Positions 1 through 6,641 of a DNA stretch of 25,686 nucleotides are shown one piece after another. A program made the position numbers and the translations under genes. Location of the stretch: NCBI GenBank assembly GCA_964542765.1, contig CAZIVO010000045.1, positions 1 to 25,686 of the forward strand. Reading direction: 5' to 3'. Each line of letters starts with the position of its first letter. Within the stretch, counting starts at the first letter, position 1. The notes below the pieces were generated by a model that worked only from the letters and a program-made list of their open reading frames with translations, ran no database searches and had not been told where the DNA came from. The stretch is from CAZIVO01 sp964542765 (GTDB lineage: Bacteria > Planctomycetota > UBA1135 > UBA2386).

Positions 1-1
1 A

Positions 2-166
2 TCCAAGACCCGGGTTGTCGAAACGGCCAACCTGTGGCAAGATCCTGCACGCTTCGAGTCGTGGTCCAGAATATTGATTGAGTCATCGTTCTGGCGCGAG
101 CCCGGGGCACATCGGTCAGAACCAGTTCGTCAGAAAATCAGGAGAGAGGAACCGCACAATGGGTGA
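2..166 (+). CDS. C-terminal end of an unidentified protein (partial)
   Basis: One forward frame is open from the left edge to a TGA at 164-166 (54 codons), while the other two forward frames stop by about position 81. The translation has a protein-like composition (for example LWQDPARFESW) and turns basic near its end. It would overlap the next start codon at 159 by eight bases, a junction common elsewhere in this window. No family is recognised. A chance open frame is possible because the piece is short, so this is a tentative call. Confidence 0.35.
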   Translation, partial: SKTRVVETANLWQDPARFESWSRILIESSFWREPGAHRSEPVRQKIRREEPHNG

Positions 167-380
167 ACGGAGGACCCTCAAGCCAACGAGGGAGTGCGTG
201 TACGACCTTTTAATGAACGCCCGTCAAGCCGACTGGGTCGAGCTTCGGCTCGAAAACGGCCAGTCCGTCTCGGGTGCCATCATCTTTAACGAGTTCAAGG
301 GCACCGGCAGGCTCATCAACGTCCAGCAAGAGATCAGCTTCGACTTCACCGTCGATCAGGTCGTGGACGTCAAACTCTAG
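159..380 (+). CDS. Small conserved-looking protein, possible Sm-like or Rof-like fold
   Basis: A 73-residue protein. The start is the ATG at 159 because GGAGAGAGG lies about eight bases upstream (141-149); the in-frame ATG at 78 would add a low-complexity N-terminus with no ribosome binding site. The first 17 residues are basic and polar. The rest alternates short polar and hydrophobic stretches (VELRLENGQSVSGAI, then ISFDFTVDQVVDVKL), which reads as a small beta-barrel. The pattern of a beta-strand, an NGxxxxG turn and a final IxxVVxV strand is reminiscent of Hfq/Sm proteins and of the Rho-binding inhibitor Rof, both of which bind RNA or an RNA-binding partner. That resemblance is by eye only, and an unrelated barrel is equally possible. 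A 7-bp inverted repeat (380-386 with 401-407) follows the stop but has no T tract. The next transcription unit downstream, on the other strand, is a structured RNA. Confidence 0.7.
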   Translation: MGERRTLKPTRECVYDLLMNARQADWVELRLENGQSVSGAIIFNEFKGTGRLINVQQEISFDFTVDQVVDVKL

Positions 381-476
381 CCGGAGAAGCCTCAACAGGG
401 CTCCGGCAAGCTCTCATGGCCTCCAGCGGGCGACCGAGATGGGCTACCCTTCTGCTCCGCTGCACCCCTGCACCGC

Positions 477-516
477 AAAAAAAAGCGCCGCCGAGGGTTC
501 TAGCCCCGGCGGCGCT
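477..516 (-). terminator. Strong rho-independent terminator on the minus strand
   Basis: The arms 484-493 (agcgccgccg) and 507-516 (cggcggcgct) are perfectly complementary over 10 bp. The helix continues after a single bulged base with ggg (495-497) against ccc (504-506) around the six-base loop TTCTAG. Eight consecutive A residues at 477-484 read as a T8 tract at the 3' side on the minus strand. No T tract follows on the plus strand, so the direction is clear. It ends the structured RNA at 522-682 and lies about 260 bases beyond the kinase stop at 775. Confidence 0.88.
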
Positions 517-521
517 GGGAA

Positions 522-682
522 ACTCATCTCAGCCGTGGATTGAGGAACTGACTTTACTCAAGAAGCCTGGGGATTCGCTTCTTTCGCTCACGGCACCTGA
601 GAGCCTCCAGCCGACCCAAGTTGCCGACGCCTGGGCCTGCCTAGCAGTTGCATCCCTCCCAAGGTGCAACCGCCTGATGAGT
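522..682 (-). ncRNA. Candidate structured non-coding RNA of unknown class
   Basis: The ends are complementary: ACTCATC (minus strand, 682-676) pairs with GATGAGT (528-522), a 7-bp closing helix around about 147 nt. Inside are local hairpins: 647-652 with 665-670 (6 bp), 637-640 with 644-647, 614-620 with 630-636, and a perfect 7-bp stem AAGAAGC/GCTTCTT at 560-566 with 577-583. The 614-636 stem is complete only as minus-strand RNA, where two positions become G-U pairs, which supports this strand. A plausible promoter lies just upstream (687-714) and the strong terminator at 477-516 lies just downstream, giving a self-contained unit. No open frame in the interval looks like a protein. I could not match it to tmRNA, SRP RNA, RNase P RNA or a known riboswitch. 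Its length suits 6S RNA, but the fold looks multi-hairpin, not rod-like. The unlisted part of 381-774 holds nothing else I can support. Confidence 0.6.
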
Positions 683-686
683 GGAG

Positions 687-714
687 AGGGTATCGATCAC
701 ACTGCACAGTTCAA
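687..714 (-). promoter_or_regulatory. Candidate promoter of the structured RNA
   Basis: On the minus strand TTGAAC (714-709) is followed after 16 bases by TACCCT (692-687). The -35 element matches the sigma-70 consensus at four to five positions, and the -10 element keeps only the TANNNT frame. The expected transcription start, six or seven bases further on, falls at 680-682, which is exactly where the closing helix of the RNA begins. That coincidence is the main support. Confidence 0.4.
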
Positions 715-720
715 GCATGT

Positions 721-779
721 TTTGACGTGAGACACAAGTTATTGCGGGGTTGGATCAGCCCCGACACAAGAGAGTCAAA
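721..779. repeat. Nested repeat array between kinase stop and RNA promoter
   Basis: GACACAAG occurs twice in direct orientation (731-738 and 763-770). The copies flank a 5-bp G/C hairpin (744-748 with 758-762). The whole is bracketed by the inverted pair TTTGAC (721-726) and GTCAAA (774-779), the latter overlapping the kinase stop codon. It sits directly upstream of the RNA promoter, so it could be a regulator site for that RNA or part of the kinase mRNA 3' end. No T tract follows the hairpin. Confidence 0.4.
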
Positions 780-2115
780 GTTCGAATCTCCGACGGCTTC
801 CGGATCGGCTCACCGGCAAGATCATGGAAAAGGACGAACCTTCGCCCGAGCGACTCGCCACATCGATACGCCCTCCATGTCGCTCGACGATCCCATGACT
901 GATGGCCAAACCCAAACCTGTTCCACGATCGACTTCCTTCGTCGTGAAAAACGGATCGAAGATCTTCGGGAGATCATCGGAGTCAATACCTGACCCCCTG
1001 TCGATGACGGTGGTCAGCACCTCACCACCGGAACGCGCCGTCTGGACCCGGACAAGCCCACCACGCTCCGACGCATCTCGAGCATTGAGCATGATGTTCA
1101 CCAACACCTGCAAGAGATGGTTGGATGAACCATGGATTGGTGGAATCGATTCATCCAGGTCGAGTTCGAGTCGGATATCGCCATTCTGATAGGGCACCTC
1201 CACCAGGTCTGCCCCCTCGGTCACGAGGGTATTGAGGTCGATCTCTTTCAATTCGAACGGGGTCTCACGCGAGAAGGTCAACAATCCCTCGGTGATCGAT
1301 CGAATCCTCCCTGTGTGCTTTTCGATCACATCGAGTTCGCCGAGCAACTTCTCTGGAGATTCGCCGTCGTTGATCCGGTATCGCAAGATCCGAGCCTTGT
1401 TCTGGATCACCCCTACAGGATTGTTGATCTCGTGCGAAACTCCCGCCGCGAGCGTCCCCACCGACACCATCTTCTCGCTGTGAGCAAGCTTCCGGCCCAA
1501 GAACATGACCTCGTCTTCTCGTCGCACCAACTTCGACGCAACACTCGCGACCAGGTATGCGGTGAAGACGAGCGTGGCGCCGAACACCGCGAGCCACACC
1601 AGGAGATCGAACGGCCCCATCCGTTCCAGACTCACCCACCCCAAGTTGATGGGGTGGTGTGGCAAAACATCGTACATCTCAAGGAACGAGAGCAACCCCA
1701 CCGCCACGAGTGACACGCCCGAGACGACAAACGCCGCGCCCACAGAAAGCAGGAGAGCTGCGATGCAGGCATGAAACACGTAGAACAAAACGAAAGGATT
1801 CGTGACTCCGCCACTCAGATGAAGCACACCGGTCAAGATCAGCAAATCGATGGCGATCTGTAACTGGACATGGTGGCGCACGCGAAACTCGGGGAGATCC
1901 ATCACCTTCGGAAATCTCACGAAGTAGATGATGTCCACAGCCAGAGCAATTCCGGCCAGCAAGCACAGCCACCCTATCCCATCTATCACACCGAGTTGAT
2001 TCGCCAGGATTGTCACCGTCATCATGCCGATGACGGCGACGAGACGAAGCTTGTTGAACCAGGCGATCTGGCCGAGGAGGTTTCCTACATGGCCCTCACT
2101 GCCACCGAGCATCAT
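775..2115 (-). CDS. RegB/PrrB-like membrane sensor histidine kinase
   Basis: A 446-residue sensor kinase. Residues 22-195 hold about five or six hydrophobic segments. Between two of them, at residues 102-108, is GGVTNPF, an exact match to GGxxNPF, the quinone-binding motif of the redox kinases RegB/PrrB. The H-box is GVSHEINNP with phospho-acceptor His228. The ATPase part follows: N-box NIMLNARDA (340-348), G1 DRGSGI (372-377), F-box DPFFTTK (387-393) and G2 GTGLGLA (398-404). In RegB the quinone-site loop lets the kinase read the redox state of the quinone pool. The second RegB redox switch, a cysteine near the H-box, is not visible here. The start is ATG-ATG at 2115/2112 without a clear ribosome binding site. 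No response regulator lies beside it. It follows the ABC transporter operon on the same strand after 122 bases, so co-transcription is possible. Kinase identity is certain; the redox role is inferred. Confidence 0.93.
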   Translation of the reverse strand: MMLGGSEGHVGNLLGQIAWFNKLRLVAVIGMMTVTILANQLGVIDGIGWLCLLAGIALAVDIIYFVRFPKVMDLPEFRVRHHVQLQIAIDLLILTGVLHLSGGVTNPFVLFYVFHACIAALLLSVGAAFVVSGVSLVAVGLLSFLEMYDVLPHHPINLGWVSLERMGPFDLLVWLAVFGATLVFTAYLVASVASKLVRREDEVMFLGRKLAHSEKMVSVGTLAAGVSHEINNPVGVIQNKARILRYRINDGESPEKLLGELDVIEKHTGRIRSITEGLLTFSRETPFELKEIDLNTLVTEGADLVEVPYQNGDIRLELDLDESIPPIHGSSNHLLQVLVNIMLNARDASERGGLVRVQTARSGGEVLTTVIDRGSGIDSDDLPKIFDPFFTTKEVDRGTGLGLAISHGIVERHGGRIDVASRSGEGSSFSMILPVSRSGSRRRFEL

Positions 2116-2237
2116 CGATCACCAATCGCCTTGGGCGCCGGGCTTGCTGGCCACCTCGGATCAAGGCTGCTGAAATCCGGCCGAGGGAGCGGACACAGGA
2201 TGGGCAGTAGTGGGTGGCGTGGGGCCAAGGTCATGAG

Positions 2238-3059
2238 TCAATCCCTCGGACGCGAATCGTACTCTCGGCGGGTATATACCCAAACCGCGAGGCACAAAAG
2301 GATCAGCGTGAACCTGACAACTGACCAGATGGGGTCGCCAAGCTTTGCCGGATCATCCAGGAAATCGAGAGAGCTCCACCCGAGGGCCTCACGAAGTTCC
2401 CCTGCCTGCGGCAAATTCTCCATCAGCCAGCGCCGCACCGGATCGGCAACCGTCGCACCTCGCACCCAAGCCTGCGGCGGCGTATTCGAAATGATGACCT
2501 CCCACCCGACCACAAACAGCATCGTGAACACCAAAGGCCGCCGGAAGAAAGCCCCGAAGAAGGCCCCCACCGCTGCATAAGCAGGGGTGGCCAGGGCTGC
2601 CGCACCGATGAAGGCGATCGCCACTCCGGGGGACGGCGAACGGCCCTCGTACCAGGGCCGGGACGGCCCCGCAACCGCCAGCCAAATCACTGCGATGACC
2701 AGGGTCGCCCACAACCAGCCGAGCAAAGCTGCGGAAAGCCATTTGCCGAAAAGTAAGCTGGTGCGACGCACGGGTCGCACGAACAAGTAGGTGAACGTCC
2801 CATCTTCGATATCGGCATTCACCGCACTCACTCCCATGTAAACGGCTACCAACGGGAGCACGAACTGGAAGAGCAGGAAGTAAATCATGCTGCCCAGGAA
2901 ATCATCGCCGGCGACCCCCGGCGCTGCGCGCCATGACATCAACCCGATCAAAACGCCGAAAACCGTCACACCGATGACCCCGAGCAAGATCATGCGACGG
3001 GACAGTTGCAGCATCAGCGACTGTCGAGCAACCTCCAAACTATCACGGAACCACATCAT
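2238..3059 (-). CDS. ABC-2 type transporter permease (second pair)
   Basis: A 273-residue integral membrane protein with about six hydrophobic segments (roughly residues 24-44, 60-80, 108-130, 145-165, 170-192 and 246-262). The layout fits ABC-2 permeases of the NosY type: a cytoplasmic amphipathic N-terminus, then after the second segment the conserved-looking DIEDGTFTYLFVRPVRR (about residues 87-103), which resembles the E-x-x-x-G-T-x-x-x-L-x-x-P-x-x-R motif of the family. It starts with ATG-ATG 11 bases after the ATPase stop at 3071, so it should form an exporter with that ATPase in the inner membrane. The substrate cannot be read from the sequence. It is the last gene of the tight run starting at 6528. 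Confidence 0.88.
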   Translation of the reverse strand: MMWFRDSLEVARQSLMLQLSRRMILLGVIGVTVFGVLIGLMSWRAAPGVAGDDFLGSMIYFLLFQFVLPLVAVYMGVSAVNADIEDGTFTYLFVRPVRRTSLLFGKWLSAALLGWLWATLVIAVIWLAVAGPSRPWYEGRSPSPGVAIAFIGAAALATPAYAAVGAFFGAFFRRPLVFTMLFVVGWEVIISNTPPQAWVRGATVADPVRRWLMENLPQAGELREALGWSSLDFLDDPAKLGDPIWSVVRFTLILLCLAVWVYTRREYDSRPRD

Positions 3060-3070
3060 GTATCACACGA

Positions 3071-4036
3071 TCAAGAGGTCAGATACTCGAACACAGCTTC
3101 CAGATTGTCATCCACGGGATGGATCTCCTCGATCAAGCCTGCTGCCTCCGCACCGATACGGGTCAGACGACCGAACAGATCGCTACCGCCCTTGGTCTCG
3201 ACCTGAATACCATCGTCGGTGAGACGAACACCGATGATCTCGGGCATCGCACACAGACGCGCTGCGACATCACGCGGCTGACGGCTGCGTAACGCAATCT
3301 GTCGCGGGCGGTCCTCTATCTGCTCGCGGAGTTCGTCGAGGCCACCTTCGGCCAGCAATCGCCCTTGGTGCACCAAGAGGAACTGCTCCGCGACATCCTG
3401 AAGTTCATGCAGCACATGGCTGCTGATGAGAATCGCCTTGCCACGCTCGCCAAGGCTCCGGATCAACTCGACGATGTCACGGCGGGCAACCGGATCGAGA
3501 CCCGTCAGTGGCTCGTCGAGCAGCACTACTTTTGGCTCATAAGCCAGAGCCTGAGCGAGCTTGACCCGCTGGCGCATCCCCTTGCTGTATCCGCCGATCG
3601 CCCGGTCCATGGCATCTGCCAGCCCGAACTCCTCGAGCGTCTCGGCCGCTCGCGCAGCTGCCTGGCCTGCGCTGAAGCCCTGCAAGCGGAGCATCCAGGT
3701 CACGAAGCGCCGCCCGCTCAGCCTCTCGTAGTAGCGATCGAGATCGGAGCAATAACCGAGGGTCCGGCGAACACCAGGGTCACGCGGCGACCCGCCCGAA
3801 AGCAAAACTTCTCCTTGGCTGGGCCTCGAAAGCCCTACTGCCAGCTTCATGATCGTCGATTTTCCTGCCCCATTCTGGCCGACAAGTCCGGTCACTCCCG
3901 GCTCGACATCAAAGGAGACCTCCGAGAGGGCCGAAATCTGGCCATACCACTTGCTCACCGACATGAAGCTGAGACTCGCCGCATCCGAGCCGGGGGCGGC
4001 AGGCGGTGTCCGTGATTGATCCTGGGCAGCCGTCAC
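3071..4036 (-). CDS. ABC transporter ATP-binding protein (second pair)
   Basis: A 321-residue ATPase. The GTG at 4036 is chosen because it overlaps the upstream stop as GTGA and has GGAGGT six bases before it; a longer in-frame ATG at 4069 lies inside the permease gene. Walker A is GQNGAGKST (53-61), the signature YSKGMRQR (150-157), Walker B VVLLDEP (170-176) and the switch histidine His207 in ISSH. The usual Q-loop glutamine position reads GYCSDLD, with no Gln. Residues 1-20 are a polar extension, and the last 90 residues form the regulatory tail common in ATPases of ABC-2 exporters (DrrA/NatA/GldA type). It energises the permease at 2238-3059. The GTGA junction implies translational coupling to the preceding permease gene. 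Confidence 0.93.
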   Translation of the reverse strand: MTAAQDQSRTPPAAPGSDAASLSFMSVSKWYGQISALSEVSFDVEPGVTGLVGQNGAGKSTIMKLAVGLSRPSQGEVLLSGGSPRDPGVRRTLGYCSDLDRYYERLSGRRFVTWMLRLQGFSAGQAAARAAETLEEFGLADAMDRAIGGYSKGMRQRVKLAQALAYEPKVVLLDEPLTGLDPVARRDIVELIRSLGERGKAILISSHVLHELQDVAEQFLLVHQGRLLAEGGLDELREQIEDRPRQIALRSRQPRDVAARLCAMPEIIGVRLTDDGIQVETKGGSDLFGRLTRIGAEAAGLIEEIHPVDDNLEAVFEYLTS

Positions 4037-4929
4037 GCGATCACCTCCACGTGCCGGAGTCGGCGACACAGGCCAATGGTCAAGAGCGCCAGCGTCACAC
4101 CCAGACAGACGAACGCTGCTGTCGGGTCATAATCCTCCCACGGAGAGACCCCGGCGAACCACTCGACGAGCCGCTTGCTCGAGTCCCATGGATCGATAGC
4201 CTTCCAGCTGTATTCCCCCCTGAAAACACGCGACAGGACCCTCCCCGCAGCAGCGGTTCCAAGGATGAAAAACGCCCAGATCAGCGACGATCGGTTCGGC
4301 GTCCTTGAGAATGCGGAGAAAGCGACCGCCGCATAGGTCAGGACAGCGGTCATGAAGATCAGCCCCACCATGACCCGTGGCATGAACCAGAGGCTGTCCT
4401 CCAGTTGGGTCCAATCAGAGGCCATGGCCACGCCAACGAGCCAGACCACAAGAGGGGCCGCAATGAAGACCGTCCCCATCAAAAGGAAGGACCCCGCCCA
4501 CTTCGCCAAAAAGTAACCCCACGGACTGATCCCTCGCGTCCAGTAAATCTCGAGGGCGTCGGTCGGGCGATCCTTCGCGACAGCACGACAACTGACCAGG
4601 GTCGTGAGGACCATGAATACCCAAAAGGACTCGCGCAGAATGGGGTCCAGGTAGAAGGAAATGCTGGCAGGATTCAGGCGAGGTGTCCGGCCGACCACAA
4701 CCTCGATCCACGGCACATCTGAGTCGATCTGATAAGCCCCATGGTAGATGAACTGCCACCCCAAACTGATGAGCGAGGGGACGAAGCACAAGATGAACAA
4801 AAAGATGCCCATCCCCCACCGCATCTTGAACATGGACCGAAACTCGTTCCATGCAATGGGCCACCCGCGACGCCACCGCGAAGTCGGCTGATAATCCAGG
4901 GGCCTGTAGCGCGCTCCGTGAATGACCAT
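4033..4929 (-). CDS. ABC-2 type transporter permease (first pair)
   Basis: A 298-residue membrane protein with about six hydrophobic stretches (near residues 40-60, 105-118, 145-168, 184-206, 214-228 and 270-286). After the second segment it carries CRAVAKDRPTDALEIYWTRG, placed like the D-x-x-x-x-A-L-x-x-Y motif of ABC-2 permeases such as GldF and NosY. A long extracytoplasmic loop (about residues 60-98) is predicted between segments 1 and 2. The ATG directly abuts the TAG of the upstream ATPase gene (TAGATG) and the gene ends in the GTGA start of the next ATPase, so it is coupled on both sides. It most likely pairs with the ATPase at 4930-5847. Substrate unknown. Confidence 0.87.
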   Translation of the reverse strand: MVIHGARYRPLDYQPTSRWRRGWPIAWNEFRSMFKMRWGMGIFLFILCFVPSLISLGWQFIYHGAYQIDSDVPWIEVVVGRTPRLNPASISFYLDPILRESFWVFMVLTTLVSCRAVAKDRPTDALEIYWTRGISPWGYFLAKWAGSFLLMGTVFIAAPLVVWLVGVAMASDWTQLEDSLWFMPRVMVGLIFMTAVLTYAAVAFSAFSRTPNRSSLIWAFFILGTAAAGRVLSRVFRGEYSWKAIDPWDSSKRLVEWFAGVSPWEDYDPTAAFVCLGVTLALLTIGLCRRLRHVEVIA

Positions 4930-5847
4930 CTAGGCGAGACCCTCCTTGACGGCACCCAGGAAGACATCCTCCAGGCTGCGCTTGTGCTCAACGAGGCGAT
5001 GGACCATGGCCCCGCAGTCAACGGCCGCAGCGAACAAGGATGAAGCACCCACATCTTCAGGCAACGTGACGCGATACCTATCCGACCCTGAAAGCTCGAT
5101 ATTGAGAGCGCCGTGACGCTCGAATGCTTCAATCGGCGAAGTGGTAGCTCCCGCGATATCAACAACGAACACTCTGACCTCGTGGCGAGTCAGCTCGGAC
5201 AAGGGGCCGGCAGCGACGACGCGACCCTTCTCGAGCAAGACCACCGAATGACACACTCGCTCGACATCCGCAAGAATGTGCGAGGAAAGGATAATCGACT
5301 TGCCAAGGTCCTTGGCGAGGAAGTCGATCAGGCCCAGCATCTCCTTGCGACCCTTCGGATCGAGTCCGTTGGTGGGCTCATCCAGGAACAAGATGTCAGG
5401 GTCGTGAACGAGAGCCGTTCCCAGCTTGACCTTCTGACGCATCCCCGCTGAATACCCTGCGATCTCGCGGTAGCGCTGCTCCTCCAGGCCGACAAGATAG
5501 AGAACTTCATGTGCCCGCCGGGCAGCATCGCGCCGCGGCAGCCCCGTAATCTCTCCAGCCAAAGCAACCATCTCGAAACCATTCAGGCCGGCGATGTAAC
5601 CGTCCTTTTCGGACATGTAGCCGATATGGCGACGGCTCTCCTCGAAGTCGGAAGGAGAGAAATCGAGAATCTTCATCTCACCAGCGTGCGGCAGAACGAG
5701 ACCCAGCAACGCCCGCAAGATGGAGCTCTTGCCAGCACCATTGCGACCGAGCAAGCCAACCGCACCGGAAGGGAATTCTGCAGAGGCCTGGTCGACAGCA
5801 GTGATCGATCCATAGCGAATCGTCAGATTTTCGAGCGTGACAAACAT
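4930..5847 (-). CDS. ABC transporter ATP-binding protein (first pair)
   Basis: A 305-residue ATPase: Walker A GRNGAGKSS (34-42), signature YSAGMRQK (132-139), Walker B ILFLDEP (152-158), D-loop NGLDP and switch His190 (LSSH). As in the second ATPase of this operon the Q-loop lacks glutamine (GYMSEKD), which suggests the two ATPases are of the same branch although their sequences differ widely. A C-terminal domain of about 90 residues follows, ending with a LEDVFL motif typical of exporter ATPases. The start ATG abuts the methyltransferase stop (TAGATG, no spacing). It should drive the permease at 4033-4929. Two complete but different ATPase-permease pairs in one operon may form one heteromeric exporter or two related ones. 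Confidence 0.94.
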   Translation of the reverse strand: MFVTLENLTIRYGSITAVDQASAEFPSGAVGLLGRNGAGKSSILRALLGLVLPHAGEMKILDFSPSDFEESRRHIGYMSEKDGYIAGLNGFEMVALAGEITGLPRRDAARRAHEVLYLVGLEEQRYREIAGYSAGMRQKVKLGTALVHDPDILFLDEPTNGLDPKGRKEMLGLIDFLAKDLGKSIILSSHILADVERVCHSVVLLEKGRVVAAGPLSELTRHEVRVFVVDIAGATTSPIEAFERHGALNIELSGSDRYRVTLPEDVGASSLFAAAVDCGAMVHRLVEHKRSLEDVFLGAVKEGLA

Positions 5848-6528
5848 CTACTCGGCCCCACCACCACGGGTAATGCTCGCCAGACGGACAAGAGATCTCC
5901 GGTCAGCGAAATGCGTATCCACGGTAGACACCTCCACCGAAAACTCCCTGGAAACCAGATCCAAGAATCGACTGGCTTCATCTCGTTCTGGATCGGCGTG
6001 AAGCACTCGGCCACCATCAGCGAGACAACGCCGGACATATAGCATCAGCGGTTGATGGTTCTTTTCGTCGTAGCTGACATCGGACAGGAGCAGAAGATCG
6101 CAACGCTCGGCAGGGGCATCGATGAACCAGTCGGTCTCTATCCTCTTGGCATCAACGACTCCATTGTGATCGGCGTTGAACTGCGCAAAGCGCAATGCGT
6201 CCGCGCTCCTGTCCACGAAGATCGGCCTTGCTCCAGCAACCCCCGCAGCAACTCCGGCGACACCAATCCCACAACCCAGATCCATGGCCACCTCACCCTC
6301 CAGCCGGGGGCCCCGGAGAAGATATCTCCCCATGGCAACCGAGGCCGGCCAGATTGCCGCCCAGTAGGGATAATCTCGCTCCGCCTGCCTGCAATTCTCC
6401 GGTGTGATCGTCGAATTCATATCCTGGGGCGCAACAAGCGACAGCGTGCCCCCCGCCACGGACAGGCGGTGCCGCCGCAACTCGAAGCGGCGAAAATACG
6501 GATTGCGCAGTGCTGCAGGGACCGTCAT
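5848..6528 (-). CDS. SAM-dependent methyltransferase, protein-lysine type (ETFB-KMT/PrmA-like)
   Basis: A 226-residue class I methyltransferase. PYWAAIWP (54-61) before the SAM site is characteristic of the small protein-lysine methyltransferases related to ETF-beta lysine methyltransferase. Motif I is DLGCGIGV (83-90), the acidic end of strand 2 is Asp106, and LLLSDVSYDE (about 145-154) is the post-motif-II/IV region where related enzymes carry a substrate-binding Asp. The N-terminal 50 residues are an extra beta-rich segment. It is the first gene of the operon and its stop codon abuts the ATPase start. It may methylate a protein rather than a small molecule, but no target is indicated. A 20-bp palindrome lies in its leader. 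The ATG at 6528 has no Shine-Dalgarno sequence. Confidence 0.85.
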   Translation of the reverse strand: MTVPAALRNPYFRRFELRRHRLSVAGGTLSLVAPQDMNSTITPENCRQAERDYPYWAAIWPASVAMGRYLLRGPRLEGEVAMDLGCGIGVAGVAAGVAGARPIFVDRSADALRFAQFNADHNGVVDAKRIETDWFIDAPAERCDLLLLSDVSYDEKNHQPLMLYVRRCLADGGRVLHADPERDEASRFLDLVSREFSVEVSTVDTHFADRRSLVRLASITRGGGAE

Positions 6529-6534
6529 CGGATT

Positions 6535-6554
6535 TCACATGCCCACCCATGTGA
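6535..6554. promoter_or_regulatory. Perfect palindrome in the leader of the methyltransferase-ABC operon
   Basis: TCACATG (6535-6541) and CATGTGA (6548-6554) are perfect inverted copies separated by six bases, a 20-bp dyad in the divergent promoter region seven bases upstream of the methyltransferase start. Size and symmetry suit an operator for a dimeric regulator. As RNA it would be a 7-bp hairpin just before the start codon and could limit translation. The half-sites differ from the CRP/FNR arrangement (they are everted). Confidence 0.5.
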
Positions 6555-6568
6555 GATGCCACAGGATC

Positions 6569-6635
6569 TCGATGCAAGGGCAGATTCGATGCCAAGCCAG
6601 AGACTTGCACCAGATACCTCCTGAACGCTTACAAT
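6569..6635 (+). promoter_or_regulatory. Promoter and upstream direct repeats of the kinase-regulator operon
   Basis: TACAAT (6630-6635) is a near-perfect -10 box. TTGCAC (6605-6610) can act as the -35 with a long 19-base spacer. The expected transcription start, six or seven bases after the -10, coincides with the GTG start at 6642. Upstream, TCGATGC occurs twice (6569-6575 and 6586-6592) with a 17-base period, followed by AAG in similar register. Direct repeats upstream of the -35 are typical for OmpR-family sites, and this operon encodes such a regulator, so autoregulation is plausible but inferred. Confidence 0.5.
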
Positions 6636-6641
6636 CACCGT

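Noticed and set aside
380..407. Inverted repeat GCCGGAG/CTCCGGC after the small gene as a terminator
   Set aside because: The loop is 14 bases and no T tract follows; kept only as a note in that gene's entry.
522..682. Glycine riboswitch, suggested by CTCTCAGG on the minus strand
   Set aside because: The upstream partner GGAGAG and the GCCGAAGG core are missing, and no minus-strand gene follows for it to control.
522..682. 6S RNA, tmRNA, SRP RNA or RNase P RNA
   Set aside because: No tag frame or T-loop, no GGUCAGG/AGCAGCC core and no RNase P conserved blocks. The hairpins look local, not a long rod with a central bubble, so 6S is not asserted.
1870..2580. Plus-strand open frame of 236 codons
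   Set aside because: Lies across the kinase start and the permease gene on the other strand, and its composition (Ser/Arg/His-rich) is that of an antisense frame.
3365..4015. Plus-strand open frame of 216 codons
   Set aside because: Shadow of the ABC ATPase gene on the minus strand, which has every ABC motif.
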